Assembly (NCBI RefSeq): GCF_900496995.4
Contig: NC_044024.1
Coordinates: forward strand, 16,184,698 to 16,248,697
Reading direction: 5' to 3'
DNA: 64,000 bases
Origin: Aquila chrysaetos chrysaetos
Lineage: Eukaryota; Chordata; Aves; Accipitriformes; Accipitridae
Positions 14,201 through 26,200 of this stretch are shown piece after piece. Each line of letters opens with the position of its first letter. The first letter of the stretch is position 1. The notes beneath the pieces were generated by a model that was not told the origin of the DNA, did no database searches, and saw nothing but the letters and a program-made list of their open reading frames with translations. The position numbers and the translations under genes are program-made.

Positions 14201-17200
14201 GCCTCAGCTTGGGGGAAGCGCTCAGCCTTGTTTGGTTTCACTTGATGGCTACGATAGCCCAGTTAAAGCAGAAATGAAGCCAATTAGGAAACCCAGATTT
14301 TGAAGTCACCGTTAGCACGGCTACAGCCGTTACAGCAACGGCGGGAGTTGTAGTTGCACAAAACCCATTCTTTAATGAGCAGGGCTACCTTCACCACTGC
14401 CTCCAGAAGAGTTAGAGCATCCAGTGCCACCGATAGAGGCCAGAAGAGGAGACCCATCCCAAAGCGCAGTTCAGCAAAGGGCAATATGACCAGCTCTTAA
14501 GTTTGAGCTCAGCCTACAGCACTACACCTCATCAGGAATATCCTGCACTTGGCAAAACGAATGAGGCTGATTACTTGTAGCTTGCTTCCTCTCGGCTGTG
14601 CTGTGTTGAAAGCCTGCAACGTTTGTCAAGTTTGACCGGAGAGCGTTGGCTCCCAGCAGGGGCATGGGGCAGGGGTGGCCCAAGCACAGCATGCCACCAA
14701 AGTCCCCTGAGCAGAAGGAAGAGCTTCGCTGTGGGAAGACGTGAGAACAGGGACTCGCAGATGACCGCAACAATACAAAAAGATAACTCAAGTCCAGAGA
14801 GGAAGAAAAGGGAGGGTGGGACAGGAGAGAAAGTGAGGGACTAAAAGAAGGACAAGGAATAAAAGCAACAGCAGCAACAAGCTTAGCCCAGTAATTGTGC
14901 TAGGACATGGCAAGGAGGAGTCACACAGATGAAATAAGCAGTTTGACAGAAGCTGTCTTCTCCGAGAAGTCCCTGTCCTGTTTGCCTACAGTTCAGCTGG
15001 GAAGTTTCAACATGCCCTCGAGCCTGTAACCCATCATGCAGGATAATCGGGACAGCTAGAGCCACTCTGACATAAATCCCTCAGCAGAAAGCTTAAGGAC
15101 AGTATGGGAAAGAAGGGAGCTCCTGTTGGAGCGGGCCCTGCAGAGAACAGATGGCACATTTCAAGAGGTGGCTCCTAGCAAGATTAAGATGCCGTAGGTC
15201 TCCCAGCGGCCAGGATGGAGGAGGGGGCAGGAGCACCCATACCTTCCCCTCAAGAACAGGTTCAGCAGTGACCTACCCAGGTCAGCAGTGCCAAAGGAGC
15301 TCCTCTGAGAGCTGCAGAATAAGGCAGGCACACAGTGAACATGGCTCAGGGCAGAAATGCTCCTGTCAGCTCAGCAGGAGAAACTCACCCAGCGATAGCC
15401 AGACCTCGATAGCATTTGTCAGCAGATGATTTGATTACGTAAGAAAGCTCTGCCTCAGAAAGGCCAGAGCCCATCCAGATTGTACGTTTTAAATTCTTAA
15501 AGCGGAATAGACAGTCATACAGCTCATTAAGGTTGCACACAATGTTCCTCCAGAGGCAGCTACCGTTTCCTTGTCTCACCAGCACACTCACCTCTACCAC
15601 TAACAGACAAAAATCCCCTCCACCCCTTCTAAGAGGGGTACTGCAAGGATATAATTATTTTTCAAACCAGTCAAAGCTCTAAGACTCACTACTAATTTTC
15701 ACTGCTGTATTTCTCTCCAGAAGATGTGGCTTCCCAAAGCAGCGGCACTTAGCAGAATACCAACACGCCATGAGGTGGGCACGCATCAATCCAACAGCCG
15801 AGGGCTGGACAGAGCCACCAGAGCCAGCTCCCGCTGCCCCACCGCGGACGGGGCACCTGCTCGTGCTGTTACCAGAAGGCAGTCCCACAGCTTTCAGCCC
15901 AGGGCTGTTTCTCAGGAAACACTAGCCTGAAATACAGCCAAATCTCAGTCTTCATTTGAAAGATGGGCAGTTCAGAAAACAAAAACACTGCTGGCAAGTA
16001 GGAGGCTTTCTACAGCGGGAGAAGAGAAGCGCTGTCATCAGCCTCTGCAAAATGGAAACAACCTTTAAAGGTCTTTAGCCGCTTGCATTGAAAGTGGCAT
16101 TTTGCTTGGTGAAAAGTTACCTCTGGAAGAGTCTCATGCTTTGCCCGTTTCTGAGCTGGTTAGTGTGCAGGACGTGGGGAAAAGCAGTGTCTGACCATGG
16201 AAACCCAGCCTATTTCACTGCCCAAATCTACTCCACAGGCTTTACAGGTTTTAAAACCTCTGGGCACCTACCTGGTCATGCTAGAAAGCCAAACCGGAGA
16301 CACTATTCCCACCTTCACCCCAGGCACCGCCAGCGCCGGTGCCCAGCCTACCCAGGCCAGAAAGCTCAGGCAGCCTGCTCGCCTCAACAACAGCAGCCTC
16401 AGCTATCAGACATGGTTACTCATTAATCAGAGAAAATTCAACAACAGCAGCTCCTTGAACAGCACCGACTAGTCCAGGCAGAAACTCTTCTTGTGCAGGA
16501 GAGTCGAAAAGAAATTCCAGTCTCTTCCCGCGCAGCAAAGCTGGGTATGTTCACCGAGGGCTGAATCAGCTGGGGCTTAACCCGAGCCGTGCCCTCGCAC
16601 CCTACAGAGGGGAGGGAAGGAGCAGCTCCCAGCGCAGGGACCCTTCTTTTTCTAAGCCCCCCCCCCCCCCGCTCCCCAGCGGCTTGCCGGTGCCCGTAGC
16701 GGCTCACCGTGGTGGGACATGGGCAGCACCTCGTTGCCGGTGCCGCGGTAGTTGTAGATAACGGCGGCGGCCGCGCCGCGCTCCGCGGCCACACGGATCT
16801 TGTCGGCGAAGGAGCAGCCGCCGCCGCGCTGGATAAGGGCGAGCCAGCCCGGGGAGCTACCGGTACCGGCCCCGGTACCGGCCCCGGGCGGGGGGGCCCC
16901 GCTGAAGTTGGTGCGGGCGCTGCAGGCGTTGAAGGAGTCGCGGCCGTCGGGCAGCACCAGCACCCCCGCGGCCGCCTGTAGCGGCGAGTCCTGCCCGTAC
17001 AGGCCGCTTTCGCTCGCCTCCCAGCCGCTCCGGTTGCGGTCCCCGCCGTCCTCCCACGACACGTTCAACCAAGCGGTCCACACCGCCGCCGCCGCCCCCG
17101 CCCCTCCACGGGGACCCGGCGGCGGGGGGGCGAGGCAGAGCAGCGCGGCCAGCGCCAGCAGCGAAGCCCCCGACGACATCCCGGCACGGCCCCGCCGCCG

Positions 17201-20200
17201 CCGCCGCCGCCGCCTAAAATCGCCGCGGCCCCGCCCACGGGGGAGGAGCGGGGCCGCCCCCGCCGCCGCACGCCCCGCCCCCCCCCCCGCCCCGGGCGGG
17301 AACCCCGCCGGGAGTCCCGTGTGTCCCCCCCCCCGCAACCGGCGCCGGAGCGCGGATCCCGCGGGGGGATACCCACCGCGGTTGCGGGGCGGGGGGGGAT
17401 ATGGGGGGGGTGTCCCTCTGGCCGGGTCGCCTCCCAGGGCAGTGGGTCACTCGCGCGGGTCGCCCCCCCCCCCCGGCTGACCCGTGAGAAGTGATGGTTC
17501 TTGCCGACATCGCGTCTCAGGGGCGATGGGTGACACACCCCCCCCCCCCCCCCGGAGACGTCCCAGGAAGGGTGGATCACCCCCCCCATCACCTCCCGGC
17601 TCGGTGCGTGACCCACCCTCCTCCAGACTGCCACCCCCGCAGCGGACACAGCACCAGGGCTCCCAGCGGGACTGTGGGACCCCCTGAAGGGACCGAGCCC
17701 ATGAAGGGACCGAGCCCCTGAAGGGATCGACCCCATGAAGGGACTGACACCCTGAAAGAATCGACCGCCTGAAAGGACCGACCCCATGAAGAGATTGACC
17801 CCATGAAGGGACCGACCCCATGAAGAGATTGACCCCATGAAGGGACCGCCTGAAAGGACCGACCCCATGAAGGGATTGACCCCCTGAAGGGACTGACACC
17901 CTGAAAGAATCGACCCCCTGAAGGGACCGACCCCCTGAAGGGATCGACCCCATGAATTGATCGACCCCATGAAGGGACCACCTGAAGGGACCAACCCCAT
18001 GAAGGGATCGACCCCATGAAAGGACTGACCCCCTGAAGGGATCGACCCCCTGAAAGGACCGACCCCCTGAAAGGACCGACCCCCTGAAGGGATCAACCCC
18101 ATGAAAGGACCAACCCCCTGAAGGGATCGACCCCCTGAAGGGACCGACCCCCTGAAGGGACCGACCCCATGAAGGGACCACCTGAAGGGACCAACCCCAT
18201 GAAGGGACCGACCCCATGAAGTGATCGACCCCATGAAGGGACCACCTGAAGGGACCAACCCCATGAAGGGATCGACCCCCTGAAGGGACTGACGCCCTGA
18301 AAGAATCGACCCCCTGAAGGGATCGACCCCCTGAAGGGACCGACCCCCTGAAGGGACCGACCCCCTGAAGGGACTGACCCCCTGAAGGGACCGACCCCCT
18401 GAAGGGACCGACCCCCTGAAGGGACTGACCCCCTGAAGGGATCGACCCCCTGAAGGGACTGACCCCCTGAAGGGACCGACCCCCTGAAGGGACCGACCCC
18501 CCAGCAGCGCCAGCACCCGCCGCCCAGCCGCGACCCAGCCCGCTTCGCGCTGCCGAGTTAATATTTGCTGCCACTCAGCAGCACGCAGCAGCAGTCCCGC
18601 CTGAAAAGGGTTTGTAGAGTGCGAGGATGGCTGTGTTAACTCACCGGCCACTGTTCTCCGTGTCGTTAGACATACGCTATAAACCTGCCGCTTCAACCAA
18701 AAACGCCTTTTTCAGTTTATGTATTACTTGTGTCTGCACAGTTGATTATCACTTGGTCTATGTAACTCGCAATGAACCATCACATTTCTTCAGGGCTCTG
18801 CAGTTCCTTTCTGGGCAGCCGGTTTGCATTCAAAAGTCCCTCGCTCCAGCGCACACACATCTTTGCTAGGTTGTCCCGCATCAGGCAGTGCGGTCAGAGT
18901 GCTTGCAGGATCACGCGTGACACGATGGAGAGGCCTTGCTCCTTCCAGCTGCTCTGCGGGAATTGCCCCCAGCACCGGGAGCCACTCAAACACATCCCCA
19001 AACGGCCACGTGTCACTACGCACAGGCTGGGTCTCCGGGTGGGAGCCCATCGTTTAGAAAGGACTATTCCTGTGCAGTGATTACGTGGCACAAGATCAGC
19101 TTCTGCCTATGCAATCGCCGGCAAAATTAGGGTAAACACAGAGCTAAAGACTTTCTGATACGAGTCGGCACCACCGCTTAGTTTTTAATGCAGGCGTTTG
19201 GCTGATTCTGAATCCATGCGGCTGATAACCCGATAGCTTGGCGTCGAGCCGTGGCGCACATTTTCCTTCACTTGCACCTGTGCTAAATGCAGGACAACGA
19301 GCGTTACGCAGTCAAACCCGACTCGGGTTTGAATGACTCCTTGGGGACAGGGGCTTCGAAACCAACGCGCTCCACTGGCGTCCACCCCTGCCAGCACGGC
19401 GGCTACAGGTTTTTGCAGGACTACAGCAGCGTGCAGAGCAGGTAATGAAGAGCAGATGAAGCAATTTGCTAAAGATCAATATTGCTAAACACGCAAAGCT
19501 TACTAAGCGAACTCTTTTGTCCTACCCTAAACAAACCCCTCATTTTCTCATTCCACATCTAAGTAGACAACTTATTTCAACAGTGACGTCTCTAGCTATA
19601 ATAAGAAGTATATCTGTAAGCAAGCAGAGACATGGTGGTGTTTTGAAACCTGTTCCACATAGGTGCAGGGAACAGCTTAACAACACTCTGAAAATATAAC
19701 CAAGCTCTATGCAACTGACAGCAGCCAAACCGCTCAGCTTCAAATGCCTCCAAAGCTTTAGGGATGTTCAGCTCTGGAGTTTTCACCGAGACAAAACTGG
19801 ACCAAAGACAAACATTGGAACCTCCTCGGGATACAAAACTTCCTATAGTTCTGGGGGGTTTTGAGTAGAAGGCTTAGCCACAGTCTCTTACCCTTCCATA
19901 CGTTATAGTTTGTAACGCGATGATAATAAAGCGCCAGCGTGGGCGCAGATGTTGCAGCTGCGGGCGGGTGCGAAGGCGTTTCGGGGGCAGGCTGCCGGCG
20001 AGCAGACCTGCCCGGCGTCACGGCGGCTCTGTGCGGGGGCACGGCTGCCCATCAGCTCCGGCCCGGCGTCGCGTGGTGGTAACTAAAACTTCACCGCTCT
20101 TCGGCAACTGGTGGGAAATGCGCGGGGTGTCCAGGCTACCGCCCGGTGGCAAAATGTCCACGGCGCATTTGGTAATCTCACCAAAATGAACACGGAGCCT

Positions 20201-23200
20201 AAACTTGAACTTCTCGCTGCGCAGCGCAGAGAGCGATAACGAGGAACAGAATTGCTCTAAATGTGATTGCGGACGTTCTGCTCCCATGGCATTATTCTGG
20301 TAACGAGTTTCTGACCCCTTGCTTAGGCAATGTTTCCACTCGCTTGAAAATAACCGCGTAAGCGAACGGCGGGCACAAACAGAAACCTTGTTCACCGTGC
20401 CTGAGGAATTTCTCAGCCTAGCAAAGCAAAGGAAGCCGAGTGTTTGTATTGGGGCAAAAAAGCGGACGCTTGTGCTGACGGTGGTCAGTCCTTCCGAGTG
20501 AGCACTGGGAGACACCAGCCTTGCTCGGCTTGGCAGGGAAGCCACTTGCAAGAGGCCAGCGGTCCCTGTGCATCCCGGCACGGTTAGCAGCAACGCCGGG
20601 CCAGCACAACGGAGAGGAGCCGGGTGAGGCGGCTGGGACAGTGTCAGAGCGCAGAGGGACACCCCAGCAGAGTTAAAACGATACGTTTTAAAAACAGCAT
20701 GCCAATTATACCCATTTTAAGCTGCCTATCTCGCACTGAGAACTTTCTGGGCTCTCATTCATTACATCTTTTTCCAGAATGATAATTAATAAACAGATGC
20801 ACTGAAGTGCATCCTTTACTCGTGTTTGAAAAATGTGGTTTGTCTGGTGGCTTTCAGCTCAGTTACCTGTAATTCACAACAGAAAAATTGGGTATTGAGT
20901 AGCAACTAAAAATAGTCACTGGTAGCAGGAAGCCTGCAGGGACCAGGCAAGAGGAGGGCTAATAAGGTTTTTTTTGCTGTTTTGGGGGTTTTTTGTTTGT
21001 TTGTTTGTTTGTTTGTTTCCTGCCTTTACACAAAAAGCTGAGATTTTATAGTTTGGAGAAAGCACATTTTGTTTTGGAGAAAGAGGCCAGACATTGTAGG
21101 GGCTGTGACATGTAGTACGACGTATTAACAAGTAGTGCGACTTACTTCTGCTACATTTGTTTGTGAGAGCTTTCTAAAAGTTTCTGAAATTAAAAGCACT
21201 GTAGCCCATGAGGACTACAGGTGTGAGAATGATAGGGTAAGCAGCATTAATTGGCTCCCACAAAAGCAGAAGCAGAATTACATCTAAAATAGGTACAGCA
21301 TGATGGAATTTCTGGCATAGATCTGATTTTTTTAAAACCTTAGAAGATTTTTATTATTTAAAAACTTATGCTGTATAATTTTGCTTTTCATTTTTTCCCC
21401 ATGGTTACTGGTGGAGGCTCTGAGACGTTCAGAAAGTAGGGCATGACTTTCAGATGAACAAAGTGAAATCCTGGAAATGCTGTCACTGCCTTCTACAGGG
21501 ATGGACCCTGTCATTATCTGTAGCTTTATCTTATTGGAGTAAATATTTAAACATCTTTTTTCAAGATTAAAAAAAATGTATATGTGTATGTGTAAATGTT
21601 GCTTTTTAATGTCAAGCCAGATCACTCAGGGCATCTTGCTGATGAGAGATTTGCACGTTTGTGTCCTTCAAAACTGGATTTGTTTCTCATTCAAGTACCC
21701 AGCTCTGGATCTCTGTCTTTGGAGGAAAGCTCACAAGGACACAAGAAATCTCTGTTAGGGCAAAACATTACCGGGGCCAGCACTGAACCCTCCAAGTGCT
21801 GCGTATGGGTCTGGACCATGTCTCTGGGCCTTCTCCACTGACCAACGAAGTGGAAAGGAGAAGCACTTATGAAAATGGAAAAATCAATCAAAAGGAGCGC
21901 CCTAAAATGAAACCCAGAACTGAATGTCATGGGACAAAAAAAATCCATGAACAAACGTTACCCTGAATCACAAGTTAAAGACAACAGATGTTGCATTTCC
22001 TTATTCAAGACCAGCTCATGTCCATGACCAGCAACGGAAGGGGCTTGGCCAGGTGACTTGCTCCAGCATAGGCAATGCTGTGGGCTAAAGCATCCCAAGT
22101 TTTTAAACTAGCTGAAAAAAAAAAAAAAAATTAAGGTATGAGAATGGAGCTTGTGGTGCTTTGCTGCTTTACAAAGAGGACAGTCTCAGGCCGGAGGAGG
22201 CGAAGAGGCTGGAAACTTCCCCTGATCCTGCCTGCGGGGCTTGGGAGCTTCCAGGAGAATCTGAGGTGACCCTGGTGACTAGATGCAGAAGACACACGGA
22301 GGTTGCCAGTTTCAGCTAAGTTTCACTATGAATTTGGGAGCTTGTCTGGCTCTAACACAACTTGGAAACTCCAGCCTACACGACTCTGTTCACTGGATGT
22401 GGAAAAAAAAGTGCGTCAGATCGCCCTGTGCGCTGGCACCGAACGCTTTCCCTCGGCTAGCCAGATGTGCGCAAAAGTCCCCGGTGCCAGGGAAGCAAAC
22501 ATTGTTTCTCCATCTCTCTGGCACGGAGGGACCAATTGTTGTCACAGCACTACATGTGTCCTCTGCTACCCCAGAGAATATGGGTAAAACGCTGTCAGCA
22601 GAGGCAGGAGCTACAAAAGGGATGGATGCTCATGCACTGACCAAAGTTCGCATGCACTCTTCCTCCTGTCAAAGACACTTGCAATTTCACGAAATCATGT
22701 TTTCCATCTTTCGTTTCAAAGGAAGTTTGTTGCTAAATAGAAATAAGCAATATCTAGGAGATGCAAGCGAATTAAAGTGAAGACAAAAGCATTCCCCACA
22801 GGTGACCACAAGGAGCCTTGAGCAAAAAAAAAGCATCTACAGTTCCTCTGAAAAACTAAAACAAGAACAAACAAAAAAAAAACCCCAACATACAAGAAAG
22901 GCCAGAACTTGCCAGACAACACGTCCTTTTGGTGTGTTTTGGTTTCACATTGAGCTGAAGCATGATGCTACTCAGGCCTGTTGATTCAGTGGTGGTCTTT
23001 ATTCAGTGACAGTGGAGTTTCCAAGCAGGGGACTGAATCAGTGGTTTCCTTCCCCTGCAGTGCTTTGGGCAATCTCCATCCAGCCTGGGGACCGAGATTT
23101 TCCATAGAATGCATGTAATGCAGTTGACCAGCTGAGGAGCATCAGGTGACTGGAAGTCTGAACACATCCTCAAGAGCAGAACATACGGACGTTTGGCCCT

Positions 23201-26200
23201 CTGAGGAAGAAACGAGTCCAAGTCAAAAAGTTTGCCCTTTCTGGGTTTGTTTGTGCATATGCACAAACTACGGGGCAACAGATCGCAGCTACTCACAGAA
23301 ATCAGTAGCCCAGCCCTGCGAAGCTTTGTCATCCAAGGTACAAGCGTGCCTAGTTTCAGTTCTGACTTTATCTCCATCAAATCTGCTCAGGTCTCTGTGA
23401 CAAGCCCTCACTACATCCAACAGGGAAAGCTTAGCAGTGACTCCGGCTGGTCCTGAAATCCTTGTTTACAGAACCGCGAGCCGAAGGCAGGAACGCTCTG
23501 AATAGGGGCTTTTAAGATCACAGAACTGTAAAAGCTCAGCTTTTACAGCATAATTAGGACGTCAGCATAATTAGGACGTAAGTTGTGACAAACTTCAGCG
23601 AGCCCAGTAATGTCAGCGGGAGCTTTGCCAACAGCCTCCCCAGGCCAAGGACTTGCCAGGCTCGCTCCCTCCTCCCTTCCACCCCAAGGGCTGCCGGCGA
23701 GCCGCGAGGGGCGTCTGCCACCCCACGGAGACAGAGCCCCGGAGAGGAGGACACAAACATCAGGGCAAAGCGTGCAAATGGAACAACCAGGAAGGAGAAA
23801 AATCCTCTCTGGGAAGGCGTGTGAGATTTACGGTTTGGGTTCCTGGACCCGGCTGGTGGCTGGAGGGAGGTTACGGGATCGCCCGAGCTCCCCGAGGTCA
23901 CCCAGCAGCAGGCAGCCGTCACGGCTCGCAGCCAGGAGCCGTCGGCGCTCGCTCCCTTTCTGAGAGGGCTGTGGAACTGTCCAAACCACCGATCGGCTCT
24001 AGACTAAACGATCTGGTGTGGGACGTACTTTTTTTCTGAGATTTAGTTTTGGCACGTGACTTCAAAGCGTGAGAGGCCTGAACTGCGAAGTCAGGAGCTA
24101 GAGGCAGCGCTCCTCGCCGCCCCAGAGGACGGAGACCTCGCACGGCGGTTTGGCCTCAGCGATGCCTTCCAGTGTGTGCTTCTTTCAACATCTCCCTCCT
24201 TGAGATGGAAAAAATTGTGAACCACAGACGGTTTTTCCTCTGCGCCTTTTGCATCTTTGCTCAACCCATGCAAGGGTGCTCACGGCCACGGCTTGGGGAG
24301 AGGGCAGCCCACTGCCTGCAAGCTCTTCTCCAAGCGTGAAAAGGACCATATTCATAGCAAATAATGATATTGATAGATCTCTTCAGTTTGTGTACAAATA
24401 CGATTCGTATATTTCAGGCTTTTTTAATTAACATTTTCACTCTTCTGCGGGGATGCACATGGTAATGCACTTTGATGCACGTGATCCTTTAATGGATTTA
24501 CCAACCCATCTGGAAAACTGCACGGAAAGCAGCAGTAGATTTTAACTGGAAACGGTGACTACTACAAGCAGATTGATGGCCCATATTAAAAAAATATTCT
24601 GAATAACTTCCAAAATAACTACTTTACAATATTTAGGATTAATTTCTGAGTGAGATAGTAATAAATGCACCTATAAAAAGGTGGCGTAGCTTATTGTACA
24701 CTTGCTGGCCTAACATTTCCATGTTAGGAAATGGCACAGTCTAGAGTCCACTGAAATCAAAGGAAACACTTCCACTGATCTTGTGAGGTTTAAGATTTTT
24801 TTTTTTTTTTCTGGAAAAATCCTGTATAAATCCTTAGTTAGAAAGCCAGCTGGACTAGGAGGTAAGTAGACAGGACAGTAAGTTGCACTAAGAATTTTAA
24901 AGGAAACAAAAGGCTGATCCCAAAAGAGACAGTGAAATTGGGGTCCAAAACGTCCTCTGAAAACCTCTGATCAGTTGCTGCTTCGATCACCACCAAAATC
25001 TGAAGTTGGCTCATTTTTGGTTTGGTTTTCAAAGGAAACAAGGTATGCAATCATCTAGTTTTCCTTTCTGTCCTCATCCCTCCTCTTTCCCCATCTCCTC
25101 CCCGCAGATAACTTTCCTGCTTGCCTACACTGATGACCAATTTCAGCCAGCCTCAGCTGAAAGCTTGGAAAATTCAAGGAGAAGTTTCCCACAAGTCTTT
25201 TACCATCAGCAGCTGGTTAGAGGACCCTCAGGAGAGGCAGAATCCTGAGGTTCAGCAACTCCCTGGCTGCCTTTGCCCAGGGAGAGGCCCGCCTGCGAGG
25301 CAGCGGGGTTTATTAATTTGAGGAACAAGGAAGCAAAAGGACTCTCAAGGTTGTGGTGGGAACAGAGGTGAAATCAGAGGGACGGGAAGGGGGAGTGCAA
25401 AAGGTATATTGCATGCCAGCACGGCCTGCAGCTCGGGGATCTTCAAGGAAGCAAGAAAATGGGCTTGAAACCTCTCAGGTGATAAAAGGAACCAAACCCA
25501 GCTCTTCACCGGTGTGGGTGAGTGCACCGAGCTCCTGGAGGAAAAGGTCTCCACCACACCCTCTGTGCTTCACCAGGAGGGACCGTCCCAAACCACGGCG
25601 AGAGACAGCGCATGAAACGCTTAAATCCAGCTGGGTTCCAAGCTCTGAGTCTTGGCCTGAGCCTGAGCAAAGCCCCGAACCACAGGAGCCTTCGAGGAGA
25701 TCAGAATTTAAATTCAATTGGTCTCGAGGATTTTCCTCTTAGCTATTTATGCCCAGCTCCTCGCTCGGGCGGTTACACTCAGGCAGTTTGTGGTTTGCCT
25801 CGTTGGCTTTCATCCGTCCTTCCGAGGTGTTTCACAGCGGTGCCGGTGCGGAGGCACCAGGAGCTGACCCTCCCCAGCGCACTCTGCAATCCCCCAAGGA
25901 CTCATTTCACTCATACCTGCAGGTGACCATCAGGCTTCCAGCATTACTTTTTTTTTTTCTCTTTTGGGGTTGTAACAACTAACACAACCTCAACTGCAAT
26001 GGCCTGACCGATAAGAGAGGTGACACTGACAAGTGATCGAGGAAAGCTGTGCATGTTCTGTAACATATTAAAAGCTTGTAATTAGAAGCCAGATTGAGTT
26101 ACTCAATTAGATGCAAATATTTCTTTTGTTCTTTGTTTCCAGCAGGTTAAACAGAGGATGCCGCCTTTCTCTTTTTAGGGGAAATGGTTAGCCAGCAGGT

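Larger units (their letters stand above)
16650..17610 (-). promoter_or_regulatory. CpG island and promoter of RNF128 exon 1B
   Basis: The sequence is extremely GC- and CpG-rich over exon 1B and the 400 bp upstream of its ATG. Several C-runs on the plus strand (G-runs on the coding strand) lie at 16657-16670, 17279-17288, 17325-17334, 17466-17474 and 17538-17553. No TATA box is obvious. The 3' half overlaps coding sequence. Confidence 0.75.

Noticed and set aside
13847..14303. Overlapping 132- and 143-codon plus-strand frames near 14 kb
   Set aside because: Two different frames and the opposite strand are all open over the same GC-rich patch, with no recognisable product or splice context.
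16800..17480. 226-codon plus-strand open frame opposite RNF128 exon 1B
   Set aside because: It is the shadow of a GC-rich real exon on the other strand.
17065..18696. 543-codon minus-strand open frame across the minisatellite, and overlapping 375- and 142-codon frames
   Set aside because: The openness follows from a stop-free 17-bp repeat read in any frame, and the flanks show no protein similarity; kept as a finding, not as a gene.
20018..20662. 214-codon minus-strand open frame near 20 kb
   Set aside because: No known domain; openness is partly explained by the CpG-rich patch. The patch itself is reported as a possible promoter.
22283..22780. 165-codon plus-strand open frame
   Set aside because: A second frame is open over part of it, composition is intron-like, and no family resemblance was seen.
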